Shown here in pieces: positions 16,294 through 23,928 of a stretch of DNA of 40,715 nt. Within the stretch, counting starts at the first letter, position 1. Each line of letters begins with the position of its first letter. The stretch comes from Gammaproteobacteria bacterium (GTDB lineage Bacteria; Pseudomonadota; Gammaproteobacteria; Steroidobacterales; GCA-2729495), in NCBI GenBank assembly GCA_009692345.1, contig SHZI01000014.1, positions 1 through 40,715 of the forward strand, written 5' to 3'. A model generated the notes under the pieces. It was not told the origin of the DNA, ran no database searches, and saw only the letters and a list, made by a program, of their open reading frames with translations. A program made the position numbers and the translations under genes.

Positions 16294-16510
16294 CCGAAGA
16301 TGGCGATCGACTGCATGCCAACGGCCACTGCCTGGCCGCGGATGTTCCAGATCGCCATGTCCTGGCTGGAGCAGCCTTGTTCAGCATAGTTGCCTTTGGC
16401 TTGCAGCAGGAACCAGCCGTCGTCGGTCGTGGGCAGCGGGGTAAGCAGGTTGATCAGCCAGGTCATCGAACTGATCGGCGCGGCGCCGGTCTGGCCCGTG
16501 GATAGCTTTC
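16290..16510 (-). pseudogene. C-terminal fragment of a TesB-like acyl-CoA thioesterase
   Basis: The minus strand reads MTWLINLLTPLPTTDDGWF, then CSSQDMAIWNIRGQAVAVG and QSIAIFG to TAG. The SSQDM...W...G..VA.G.Q motif is the end of the second hotdog of TesB-like thioesterases. Upstream sequence no longer matches; the frame runs into AT-rich DNA ahead of the glycosidase-like gene. It overlaps the AroB remnant by its stop codon. It is another truncated piece in this scrap region. Confidence 0.6.
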
Positions 16511-16569
16511 CGCAAACAAGCGTTTTATGCTGTGGAAAGATCGGTTTCCTTGTGTGGAGGCGGCGGCGT

Positions 16570-18360
16570 ATGAACGCAACATTTTGGGCACACCTAAGTC
16601 TCTTAGTCAGAACCACGATGATAGGAGCAATTTGGGCCGGCACACCGATGCACGCGACCGCTCAGGAGATCCAGTTACCACGCCGAGGTATCAATCTTCT
16701 GGAAAATAGTCACCTAGCTGGGATAACCGCTTGGGAAACAACGGCGGGGGGGAGTTACGATCCGACATTATCGTTCGCTAATGACGGAAGCGGCTCTTAC
16801 CGACTGTTTCTTCCTTACCCCGCTACCGGCTATGGACAGCTTATATCAAGGCTTGTTCCTATGATGAATAGCAAGCCATATTTGTTTGCGCTAAGAATGC
16901 GAAGCTTGAATGGTCCGAGTTACGTAACGATCGGTGTCGCCGAATACAACGCAAACAAAACCTACCTTCGGCAAAAGCTCGGATTGCGTTGGGGGTCATC
17001 TCAGGACCTGATTTGGGAGGAGGCTGTATATGAGTATCAACCAAGTGTGGATGCGGCTTACGTAAAAGTGAGCATAAGCAAGATGGAGAATGCGCAGGTT
17101 GACGCAAGTGTTTGGATCGACGATCTATTCTTCGCCCAATCGCCTCTCGGCTTTATGTCGCCACCAGCCGCGAAGAAGAAATTCGATGGGAATGCCACGC
17201 GCGTTGACGAGCTTGGAAACATAAGCATATTCCGGAACGGGGATTGGGTTCCATTCTTTCCAATCTGCGTATATGCGGATTCTGGAAGAAGTATGACGGT
17301 ATATTCTGACCAAGGTTGGAATTGCAGCATGGCAAATAACACGGCGTCTGGCATTGCCGCGGCGAAAGCGGCAGTTTCGGCATTTAATCCGTATGGCATG
17401 ATGTCGGCATTGGAGATTGATCAGTACGCAACGCGAGGTCTCCAAGAGTATGGAAATATTGCTTTACTTAAGAGCCGTATTGATCAGGTGTTGCAGGCGA
17501 ATCTGGGCGATAACTTTTTATTCTATTATTGGGATAACGAACAAAACTGGGCTGAGTGGGATATGCCTAAGCAAGTCGCTGCAGCAGTATTCGAGAAAGA
17601 CAGGGGGCGGAACGGAATAAGGGGGCGCCCCATTTACATGCTCCAAGGAAATTATGGATTAGCACGTACATTCTCGAAAGCGGGCCTTATGGACTTAGTA
17701 GGGACGTATTTCCTAGGTGACGAGGGGACAGGTGGAGTTGGCGGCGGTAAAGATGGCGTGATAGTACTTAATCACGTCGAGGGGCAGGAATCGCCGTTTT
17801 CCATAGCGCAGTTTAATGATGTTAATGGCGGCGGGGAAATGCGCGCGCGTATTTATAGGTCAATAATTCTTGGTGCAAAGGGGTTTGGCTTTTGGCGGGA
17901 TTGTTACTCGAGTTCCTGCCTCGCCACGTCGGCCAATAAACTGGTTCCGATTGATCAAAAGCTTTGGTGGGGCGATATCCCAAACTTGCGCCGCGAAATT
18001 GATCAACTCCTCCCATTGATCAGACAGCCGCACTGGACGGCATGGCGTGCCGAAATACTAAATTCGGCTAGTGTTTATGTTGGGACGCGCGATCTAGATA
18101 ATATCGGTTATTTGGTTCTAGCAAATGCAGCGCAAGACGCAAAAAATGTGCAAGTCACGGTATCTGGGCTGAACTACACTGCTGTGACTGCGCAGGACTA
18201 CTTTACCGGGCGTACAGTGGCGGCGATTGAGAATGGAACGTTTAGTTTGGAGTTGCCGGGCTCGGCAATAGGCCAGGGTACAATGGTCCTCCGATTGTTG
18301 GATAGCCTGGGTGGAACCGTAAGTTCACCATCGCCTCCGGCGGATGTCCGCGTTGAGTAA
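16570..18360 (+). CDS. Secreted glycoside hydrolase-like protein, AT-rich
   Basis: A 596-residue exported protein. ATG at 16570 is chosen because it gives a signal-like N-terminus (hydrophobic LSLLVRTTMIGAIWAG, then ATAQE) with TGGAGG about 12 bases upstream. The longer frame overlaps a gene remnant. Residues about 40-190 look like a jelly-roll carbohydrate-binding region (GINLLENSHL, GSYDPTLSF, VDASVWIDDLFFAQS). Residues 190-510 are rich in Trp/Tyr/Asp with a barrel-like pattern (FYYWDNEQNWAEWDMP near 318). The C-terminus resembles a small beta domain. I cannot assign a family or catalytic acids. Base composition is far less GC-rich than all neighbours, so recent transfer is likely. Confidence 0.6.
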   Translation: MNATFWAHLSLLVRTTMIGAIWAGTPMHATAQEIQLPRRGINLLENSHLAGITAWETTAGGSYDPTLSFANDGSGSYRLFLPYPATGYGQLISRLVPMMNSKPYLFALRMRSLNGPSYVTIGVAEYNANKTYLRQKLGLRWGSSQDLIWEEAVYEYQPSVDAAYVKVSISKMENAQVDASVWIDDLFFAQSPLGFMSPPAAKKKFDGNATRVDELGNISIFRNGDWVPFFPICVYADSGRSMTVYSDQGWNCSMANNTASGIAAAKAAVSAFNPYGMMSALEIDQYATRGLQEYGNIALLKSRIDQVLQANLGDNFLFYYWDNEQNWAEWDMPKQVAAAVFEKDRGRNGIRGRPIYMLQGNYGLARTFSKAGLMDLVGTYFLGDEGTGGVGGGKDGVIVLNHVEGQESPFSIAQFNDVNGGGEMRARIYRSIILGAKGFGFWRDCYSSSCLATSANKLVPIDQKLWWGDIPNLRREIDQLLPLIRQPHWTAWRAEILNSASVYVGTRDLDNIGYLVLANAAQDAKNVQVTVSGLNYTAVTAQDYFTGRTVAAIENGTFSLELPGSAIGQGTMVLRLLDSLGGTVSSPSPPADVRVE

Positions 18361-18620
18361 AGCCGTTGAGGTCGAGGGCGGCATATTAGTAAGCCCGCAG
18401 ATTGAATCAAGGACCTCATCGGCGAACGCTTGACGGTAACCATACCGCTGGATCTGGTCAGTCAACTGCCCCAAGGCGCTGGAGGTGATCGACCTCCTGA
18501 TTGCCACGCAACTTGGCGAACAAGGCCGGTTTTACTTGCAAGGAAGCGGCCCACCGGCGCGGTTAAGCGGGAGCAGCGCTTAATAGCGCTCGACCTGAAC
18601 GTCCATCTGCAGTGCATAGG
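18361..18620. other. Region with no recognisable gene
   Basis: Between the glycosidase-like gene and the IS91 remnant both strands hold only short frames. One minus-strand frame (18325-18507, containing LGQLTDQIQRYGYRQAFADE) looks protein-like but matches nothing I know. It is probably decayed mobile-element or gene debris. Confidence 0.4.
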
Positions 18621-18697
18621 CGATTCAAAGCACCTGCGGATAGCACGCGCGGAGCGGGTGGTGCCCAGAAACCACCGCTACCAGGAAACCGCGCGCT
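18621..18697. repeat. 77-bp direct repeat, copy 1 (IS91 transposase end)
   Basis: This matches 19685-19761 in the same orientation with only two visible differences (TGCGG/TCCGG and GTGGT/GTGAT). It starts CGATTCAAAGCACCT and ends AACCGCGCGCT. This copy lies at the end of the IS91 transposase remnant. The two copies bracket about 1 kb carrying an acyltransferase fragment and the small heme-protein gene. Confidence 0.85.
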
Positions 18698-19010
18698 CCA
18701 GTCGTCGGCAACGCGGCCCGGCCGGTCTCCACCAGCACCGCCTGCTGCGTCTCGAGGGGCGCCAGAATCTTCCCAATGACCAGCGGGTCCTCAAGGCAGG
18801 CGAGCACCCGCCACCTGGCCCCCGCAGCCTTCGCAGCCTTCGCAGCCTGCGCAGCTCGTCAGGTCCAGCTTGTAACGCCCGCTTCAAGCGTTGCGCCCAG
18901 GTCATCGCGCGATGACGCTCGGCGGGTGTCCGGGGGTCGGCGGCCTTCGCGCCGCTCCCCCGCCCCGCCGGTGTGACCGCGGCCCGCCAGCGGCTGTGTG
19001 GCGCGAACAC
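18621..19010 (-). mobile_element. Remnant of an IS91-family transposase (C-terminal part, frameshifted)
   Basis: On the minus strand three frames together resemble the C-terminus of IS91/ISCR transposases: RHRAMTWAQRLKRA, then a cysteine-rich stretch (LDLTSCAGCEGCEGCGG), then ACLEDPLVIGKILAPLE. These are the features that close the family (MxWxxRLKRVF, zinc-like CxxCGG, IxDPxVIxKIL). At least two frameshifts, one within a GAAGGCTGC duplication, break the frame, so it is inactive. The last 77 bases recur at 19685-19761. Confidence 0.6.
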
Positions 19011-19039
19011 CCCGTGGGTGGTGCCATCCCGGTACGGCG

Positions 19040-19196
19040 TGTTTTCCCCGGCGACATATTCTGCAATTCATTTATAGCAGGTCGCTGTGTTGCCCAGTTT
19101 GACGCCGTTCCTTTCTACTATGACGACGACCACCTGTCCGACGAAGGAGCGCGATATCTCGTCGACCAGCTTCTGGTGAAGATCAACGCCCGGTAG
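19040..19196 (+). pseudogene. C-terminal fragment of an SGNH-type acyltransferase (OafA-like)
   Basis: The plus strand reads VFPGDIFCNSFIAGRCVAQF, then VPFYYDDDHLSDEGARYLVD and QLLVKINAR to TAG. The D..H pair in YYDDDHLSDEG matches the catalytic Asp-His block that ends the SGNH domain of membrane O-acyltransferases. The membrane domain and the rest are missing. Upstream sequence belongs to the IS91 remnant, so the fragment was probably left by a transposition or deletion. Confidence 0.65.
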
Positions 19197-19342
19197 CTTT
19201 TGGCCGCCGGCCAGTGCATAGCTAACCACAAACAAAAACACCGTCGCTTATCGAGTGTGATCACTCGGACAGAGCGGCGCGTGTCCGAAGCAATGCAACG
19301 TCGCTCCCCCGTCACGCCAATGTGCGACGGGCGCGGCGTCGT

Positions 19343-19597
19343 TCATTTCCAGTAGTTGTTGGCCGCGGCGATCGTCGCAAATTCCAGGGCCACGGTCTGA
19401 GTGATCGCAATCAGCATGGATGCGTCCTCCGTGTAGACGGATCGCAGGCGTTCGCGGACGGTGGCATCGGGTTGCGTTGTCTTGATGATCAGCCGCGCCA
19501 TCTTCACGGCGAGTTGACGGCCTTCCTCGGGCGTCTTGGTGATCAGTGTGTTACCGGGAACCAAGTGGACGACTGCGGGACTCTCTGCGGGGTTCAT
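19343..19597 (-). CDS. Small protein resembling hexameric tyrosine-coordinated heme protein (HTHP)
   Basis: An 84-residue protein preceded by a near-perfect ribosome binding site (AGGAGGT 6 bases before ATG). The sequence runs NTLITKTPEEGRQLAVKMAR, then KTTQPDATVRERLRSVY and FATIAAANNYWK at the C-terminus. From memory this pattern (TPEEG..LA.K.AR, TQPD..VR..LR.VY, IAAAN.YW) is that of HTHP, a small ring-shaped heme protein with peroxidase and catalase activity whose heme iron is bound by tyrosine. Tyr55 in RSVYTED is the candidate ligand by position. It sits alone between two IS91-end repeats. Family call is fairly firm; the role here is inferred. Confidence 0.7.
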   Translation of the reverse strand: MNPAESPAVVHLVPGNTLITKTPEEGRQLAVKMARLIIKTTQPDATVRERLRSVYTEDASMLIAITQTVALEFATIAAANNYWK

Positions 19598-19684
19598 GTA
19601 GACCTCCTGTTGACGGATGGTGCTCGGGCCTCACTGCGGCGTTCCGGGCATCAGGCCCCTGTGTCGGTTCGTGCGGAGCATACG

Positions 19685-19761
19685 CGATTCAAAGCACCTC
19701 CGGATAGCACGCGCGGAGCGGGTGATGCCCAGAAACCACCGCTACCAGGAAACCGCGCGCT
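19685..19761. repeat. 77-bp direct repeat, copy 2 (IS91 transposase end)
   Basis: Second copy of the sequence at 18621-18697, same orientation, with two visible differences. No other transposase sequence accompanies it. The 80 bases between it and the CPBP gene hold nothing I recognise. It could be a second insertion end from one-ended IS91-type transposition. Confidence 0.85.
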
Positions 19762-19839
19762 AGAGCACCGGCTGGTCTACCTCGTGAGCAACGAGCGGAT
19801 CTCGCACCTGCAGTGCCGTTACCACTACTAGCCAGGCAC

Positions 19840-20619
19840 CTACCGGCGCCGCACGAGCCACCACACGATGATACCCAGTGCCCCCACGGTCACCACCATC
19901 CCGTAAGCCAGAAACATCCCGGTGGAAAAGCCCAGCGCGATGCCCCTGGTGATGTTGAGCACCGCGTGCCACAGCACCGCCACAAAGATACTGCGAGTCC
20001 GCTCCCAGAGAAATGTCAGCCAGACCGACGCCGCAAGAATCCCGAGCCCAAAACCGAAAAACTGGGGCAGGCCGAACTCCGGCCGGCCCAGAAAGAACGG
20101 CAGGTGCCACAGCCACCACACCGGAAAGAGCAGCAGCGTGGCTGGCAGGGTGCGGAACCGCTCCAGCATCTTCGGCAGCAGGTACCCCCGCCAGCCGGGC
20201 TCCTCGCCCAGGCTCTGGAGCAGCGCGGCGACCAGCACGAGATCCAGCCCGGCGTGCAGGGTGCTGAGCCGGCCCGTGGCCAGGGCGTCCAGCGACGGGG
20301 GCGAGCCGGTCTGCACCGTGACCAGCACCACAGCCAGCAGAAGAAAGGCCACGGGCGAGAGCACCGTGAGGGCCAGAGCGCCGCGGCCCACGCGCCAGTG
20401 GGTCAGGTTCTGCCAGAAGGCCGCAATCCCGGCGGCCCCTTCGGTGCGGCGGATCACGACATAGGCCGCAATGAACGGGCCAAAGGCCCCGACGGCCTCC
20501 CAGGCGTCCGGCAGGCCGAGGTCCACCAGACCCCGCTTCTGGAGCAGCAGCGGCAGGATCGTGACCCAGGTCCACAGGTAGGCGATACCGATGTAAGCCA
20601 GCAGCGGGCGCTTCTCCAT
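19840..20619 (-). CDS. CPBP-family intramembrane metalloprotease (CAAX protease/bacteriocin-processing type)
   Basis: Polytopic inner-membrane protein of 259 residues with about seven hydrophobic segments. The three family motifs are present in order: GEEPGWRGYLLP near residue 138 (EExxxR), WWLWHLPFFLG near 170 (FxxxH-like) and AVLWHAVLN near 226 (HxxxN). These hold the metal ligands and catalytic glutamates of Rce1-like proteases. The substrate is unknown; family members cleave prenylated or leader peptides, and some give immunity to bacteriocins. ATG at 20619 gives MEKRPLLAYIGIAYLWTW, a normal first helix. There is no obvious operon partner. Confidence 0.82.
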   Translation of the reverse strand: MEKRPLLAYIGIAYLWTWVTILPLLLQKRGLVDLGLPDAWEAVGAFGPFIAAYVVIRRTEGAAGIAAFWQNLTHWRVGRGALALTVLSPVAFLLLAVVLVTVQTGSPPSLDALATGRLSTLHAGLDLVLVAALLQSLGEEPGWRGYLLPKMLERFRTLPATLLLFPVWWLWHLPFFLGRPEFGLPQFFGFGLGILAASVWLTFLWERTRSIFVAVLWHAVLNITRGIALGFSTGMFLAYGMVVTVGALGIIVWWLVRRR

Positions 20620-20649
20620 CCAGCGAGGCTAACCGGGAATGGGAGCAGC

Positions 20650-21220
20650 GTCACGCTCCCTCTGCGGCTGGCGGGAAACAGGCATCTACGGCCGCAGCCA
20701 CCGGGTCAAGGCCCGCAACGGCGTGACTGTGCTCAAGGGACTCGTGACCTTCCTGGATGCAAACAGGGTGAGGGTCACGAGCATCGCCGGCCAATATTCC
20801 CTTCGATGACGAGACCATCATCGACAGCGATGGGCTCCTGAACCTCAAGAAGGTGCCCCGCTCCATGGTCGTGATCGGCTTTCCGGCGCTGGCTTCCACT
20901 TCTGCCGAACAGGGCCGGCTCGCTGCCTGCCACGCGTTCTCGACCCACGAGGAAAGTGCGCCGGAGTTCTATCCCCTCGGCATCTATGCGGTCCCGGAAA
21001 TCAGCATCGTCGGCAAGACCGAACAACAGCTGCGCGAGGCTGGCGTGGCGCGCCTGCGGGAAACCGCCCGGGTCCGGATCCAGGGCGTGCAGGAGGGCAG
21101 GCGGTGCTGGCCCACGGCGGGACGCTCGAGTACTTCGTGGGCGCCGTGTTCAACTACCCCACCTTCGCCGAGGCCTGCAAAATTGCCGCCCTCGACGCCT
21201 GGAATCGCGTGCGGGCGCAG
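20650..21220 (+). pseudogene. sthA: Decayed soluble pyridine nucleotide transhydrogenase (SthA)
   Basis: Pieces of SthA appear in order across three plus-strand frames: KGLVTFLDANRVRVTS (about 20720-20780), FDDETIIDSDGLLNLKKVP and RSMVVIG (20800-20880), EQGRLAACHAF and GIYAVPEISIVGKTEQQLRE (20905-21045), and AVLAHGGTLEYFVGAVFNYP then FAEACKIAALDAWNR (21100-21210). Most of the NAD-binding middle is deleted and frames shift repeatedly, so there is no function. The fragment ends in a palindromic element of the family also found inside the NRPS genes. Confidence 0.8.
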
Positions 21221-21246
21221 GAGCGCCTAAAGGCGCTCCTGCGCCC
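21213..21246. repeat. Palindromic repeat unit after the sthA remnant
   Basis: Perfect 16-base arms (21213-21228 GGGCGCAGGAGCGCCT and 21231-21246) flank an AA loop. The core GCAGGAGCGCCTNNAGGCGC is the same unit type seen in frame in the NRPS genes at 29352 and 33638. Here it is intergenic, about 50 bases ahead of the serine hydrolase start. Confidence 0.85.
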
Positions 21247-21297
21247 GGCAACAATCCCCTATCATGGCGGCCCGTTCCGCCTGCCAGGGATTGCCCA

Positions 21298-22455
21298 ATG
21301 CGCCTGCTGAAACGCCTGCTTTTCGGTGTGATCGGGGGCCTGCTGGCCGTCACTCTTCTTGGCCTGCTGGGGCTCTTTATCGTCCAGCCCACGCTGACCA
21401 CGCGGCTGGCCGGTCTCGTTTTCGGTGGCGAACAGGGCCCCCACCAGCCGATCGCCGGCGGCAACGTGCCACCACTGGTGGTGGCTGCAGAAAGCGAGCG
21501 GACGATTCCCGCCGAGGCGCTCGACAAGGCCGTCGCCTGGGGCGGCACGCTGGAGTCCCACGCCTTGCTGATCTGGCAGGGCGGCGCACTGCAACTCGAG
21601 CACTACTACCCCGGCCACGACGCTGAGTCCATCACGGCCACCCAGTCCATGCACAAGTCGGTACTGGGCATGCTCGTCGGTATCGCCATCGAACAGGGGC
21701 TGATCAAGTCTGTGGACGATACCGCGGCCACCTACATCACGGAGTGGGCAGGGGACGAGCGCAGCAAGATCACCATCCGCCAGATGCTGCAGCAGGCGAG
21801 CGGGATCGATTTTCCGGGCTTCACGGGCCTGGTCCAGATGACTCTGGGTGGCGACGTCGCGCCCTACACCTTCAGCCGGGGTAGCAGCGAGCCGGGCGGC
21901 AAGACCTTTGAGTACAACAACATCAATCCGGAGGTGCTGGGCATCCTCATCCAGCGGGTCAGCGGCATGCCCTACAGCCAGTACCTGGAAGAAAACCTCT
22001 GGCAGTACGTCAGCGAGGCCAGCGGCAAGGTGCTGATCGACTCGGAGAAGCACGGCATCCCCATCACCTTCTGCTGTCTCGATGCCCCGCCCCGCAGCTG
22101 GCTGCGCGTCGGGCTGCTGCACCTGACCGGTGGCCAGGTGGGCGACCGGCAGGTCGTGCCGGCCCAGTGGCTGCGGGACATGGTCACGCCCTCTCCCGCC
22201 AACCCCAACTATGGCTACTTCACCTGGCTGGGCACGACTTTCGAAAAGGTCCGCAAGTACAACTCGAAATCGGCGGCAGCCGCCTTCCACTCCGAGCCCT
22301 TTGCAGCGCCGGACCTGGTCTACTTCGACGGCTTCGGTGGGCAGCGGGTCTACATCGTGCCGTCGAAACAGCTCGTCATCGTGCACACGGGCCCGCTGCG
22401 CCAGGACTGGGACGACGCCATCCTGCCCAACCTCATCCTGCGGGCCATGCCGTAA
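21298..22455 (+). CDS. Membrane-anchored serine hydrolase of the class C beta-lactamase family
   Basis: A 385-residue protein with an N-terminal anchor (residues 8-30, LLFGVIGGLLAVTLLGLLGL) and a periplasmic serine hydrolase domain. The nucleophile motif SxxK is SMHK (Ser117, Lys120), the YxN motif is YNN near residue 204, and a HTG triad near residue 363 takes the place of KTG. Such proteins include esterases, 6-aminohexanoate hydrolase-like enzymes and D-aminopeptidases; a true beta-lactamase role is not implied. ATG at 21298 is chosen because it yields MRLLKRLLFG ahead of the anchor; the upstream extension covers the sthA remnant. An EamA transporter starts 27 bases downstream. Confidence 0.82.
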   Translation: MRLLKRLLFGVIGGLLAVTLLGLLGLFIVQPTLTTRLAGLVFGGEQGPHQPIAGGNVPPLVVAAESERTIPAEALDKAVAWGGTLESHALLIWQGGALQLEHYYPGHDAESITATQSMHKSVLGMLVGIAIEQGLIKSVDDTAATYITEWAGDERSKITIRQMLQQASGIDFPGFTGLVQMTLGGDVAPYTFSRGSSEPGGKTFEYNNINPEVLGILIQRVSGMPYSQYLEENLWQYVSEASGKVLIDSEKHGIPITFCCLDAPPRSWLRVGLLHLTGGQVGDRQVVPAQWLRDMVTPSPANPNYGYFTWLGTTFEKVRKYNSKSAAAAFHSEPFAAPDLVYFDGFGGQRVYIVPSKQLVIVHTGPLRQDWDDAILPNLILRAMP

Positions 22456-22482
22456 GCCGGCGGGCGCGCCCATCGTCCGTCC

Positions 22483-23385
22483 ATGCAGCACACCAGACTC
22501 CGCGGGATTTCTTTCATGCTGGTGGCAGTCGCCTGCTTCGCCGGCATGGACGCCGTCCTGAAGATCTTCTCGGTTGACTACCCGCCCCTGCAGGTCGGGG
22601 CACTCCGGGGTGCTGCGTCGCTGCCTTTCGTGCTGGCGACCGTGGCGCTGACCAATCGCTGGCGGGATCTGAAGGTGGTGCGCTGGGAACTCCACGTGCT
22701 CCGGGGCGTGCTGGCCCTCAGCATGCTCTGGGGCTTCGTCGCCGCGGTGAGCGTCATGTCCCTGGCGGACACCTATGCGATTTTCTTCGTGGCCCCACTG
22801 ATCGTCACCGCACTCGCTGTCCCGCTGCTGAAGGAACACGTGGACCTGGGCCGATGGCTCGCCATCGCGGTCGGCCTGTCCGGCGTGCTGTGGATGCTCA
22901 ATCCCGGTGGCTCGAGTTTCACCCTCTACGGTGCGGCTGGCGCCCTCGCCTCCGCGGTGGCCTATGCCGCCGCTTCGATCTCGGTACGGGTGATGACGCG
23001 CACGGAAAGCACCCTGTCCCTGGTGTTCTGGTTTCTCGTGCTGCTAACCCTCTTCGCGGGACTGCTGGCGCTGCCGAACTGGGTGCCGATCCGTGACGAA
23101 CACTGGCCCTGGCTGGGCCTGCTTGGCGTGCTGGGCGCCCTCGGGCAGCACTTCGTGACGGAGGCCTTCAGGCTTGCACCGGCGTCTGTCATCGCACCTT
23201 TCGAGTACACGGCGATGCTCTGGGCCGTCGGCATCGACTGGGTGTTCTGGGATACCTGGCCCGAGAGCCGGATCTGGCTGGGGGCCGCGCTCGTCGTCGC
23301 CTGCGGCCTCTACCTGCTCTGGCGCGAGCAGCAACAACACCGGGACATTGCAGCGGCAGGAGTCGTGGATACGCCGGTGCCGTGA
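22483..23385 (+). CDS. EamA/DMT-superfamily transporter (RhaT/YdcZ-like drug-metabolite family)
   Basis: Inner-membrane transporter of 300 residues with ten predicted helices in two EamA repeats (about residues 5-135 and 148-282). Typical helix motifs are visible: GISFMLVAVACFAGMDAVLK at the start, RGVLALSMLWGFVAAV near 73 and, in the second half, GVLGALGQHFVTEAFRLAPA near 211. The substrate is unknown; the family exports amino acids, nucleobases and metabolites. It follows the serine hydrolase by 27 bases and precedes dps by 48, so it may share a transcript. Confidence 0.82.
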   Translation: MQHTRLRGISFMLVAVACFAGMDAVLKIFSVDYPPLQVGALRGAASLPFVLATVALTNRWRDLKVVRWELHVLRGVLALSMLWGFVAAVSVMSLADTYAIFFVAPLIVTALAVPLLKEHVDLGRWLAIAVGLSGVLWMLNPGGSSFTLYGAAGALASAVAYAAASISVRVMTRTESTLSLVFWFLVLLTLFAGLLALPNWVPIRDEHWPWLGLLGVLGALGQHFVTEAFRLAPASVIAPFEYTAMLWAVGIDWVFWDTWPESRIWLGAALVVACGLYLLWREQQQHRDIAAAGVVDTPVP

Positions 23386-23433
23386 TATGCCAGAATCGTG
23401 CCTGAAGTCCAACCGCCTCTCAGGAGATCAGCC

Positions 23434-23928
23434 TTGAGCACCAGGAACACCAAAGCACCCGCCATCAGCATCGGCATCAGCACCAGCGAGCGCGCGAAGA
23501 TCGCGGCGGGGCTCTCGGGACTGCTGGCCGACAGCTACACGCTGTACCTGATGACCCACAACTTTCACTGGAACGTCACCGGGCCCCACTTCAACAGCCT
23601 GCACCTGATGTTCATGACCCAGTACACCGAGCAGTGGACCGCGCTCGACCTCATTGCCGAACGGATTCGTGCGCTGGGCCATCCCGCCCCGGGCACCTAC
23701 CGGGAGTACGTCAAACTGGCCTCGATCAAGGAGGTGGCAGGCGTCCCGGCTGCGACGGACATGGTCCGCCACCTCGTCGCCGCCCAGGAGTCGACGGCCC
23801 GGACGGCGCGGGACCTGTTCAAGATAGTGTCTGCGGCGAACGATCAGCCGACGGCTGATCTGCTGACCCAGCGGCTGGACGTGCACGAGAAAACGGCGTG
23901 GATGCTCCGGAGCCTGCTGGAGGCCTGA
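23434..23928 (+). CDS. dps: Dps-family ferritin-like DNA protection protein
   Basis: Dodecameric iron-storing protein that protects DNA from peroxide. It has 164 residues. The ferroxidase and interface pattern is clear: THNFHWNVTGPHFNSLHLMF near residue 40, YTEQWTALDLIAERIRALG near 62, and the closing helices HLVAAQESTARTARDLF. TTG at 23434 is chosen because CAGGAG lies 8 bases upstream and it gives the usual short N-terminal tail; the earlier ATG would add 12 residues without a ribosome site. The 3' end overlaps the convergent acyltransferase gene by about 110 bases. Confidence 0.88.
   Translation: MSTRNTKAPAISIGISTSERAKIAAGLSGLLADSYTLYLMTHNFHWNVTGPHFNSLHLMFMTQYTEQWTALDLIAERIRALGHPAPGTYREYVKLASIKEVAGVPAATDMVRHLVAAQESTARTARDLFKIVSAANDQPTADLLTQRLDVHEKTAWMLRSLLEA

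Noticed and set aside
21298-22455. True beta-lactamase giving antibiotic resistance
   Set aside because: SxxK and YxN are present but the protein is membrane-anchored with HTG instead of KTG and resembles general serine hydrolases.
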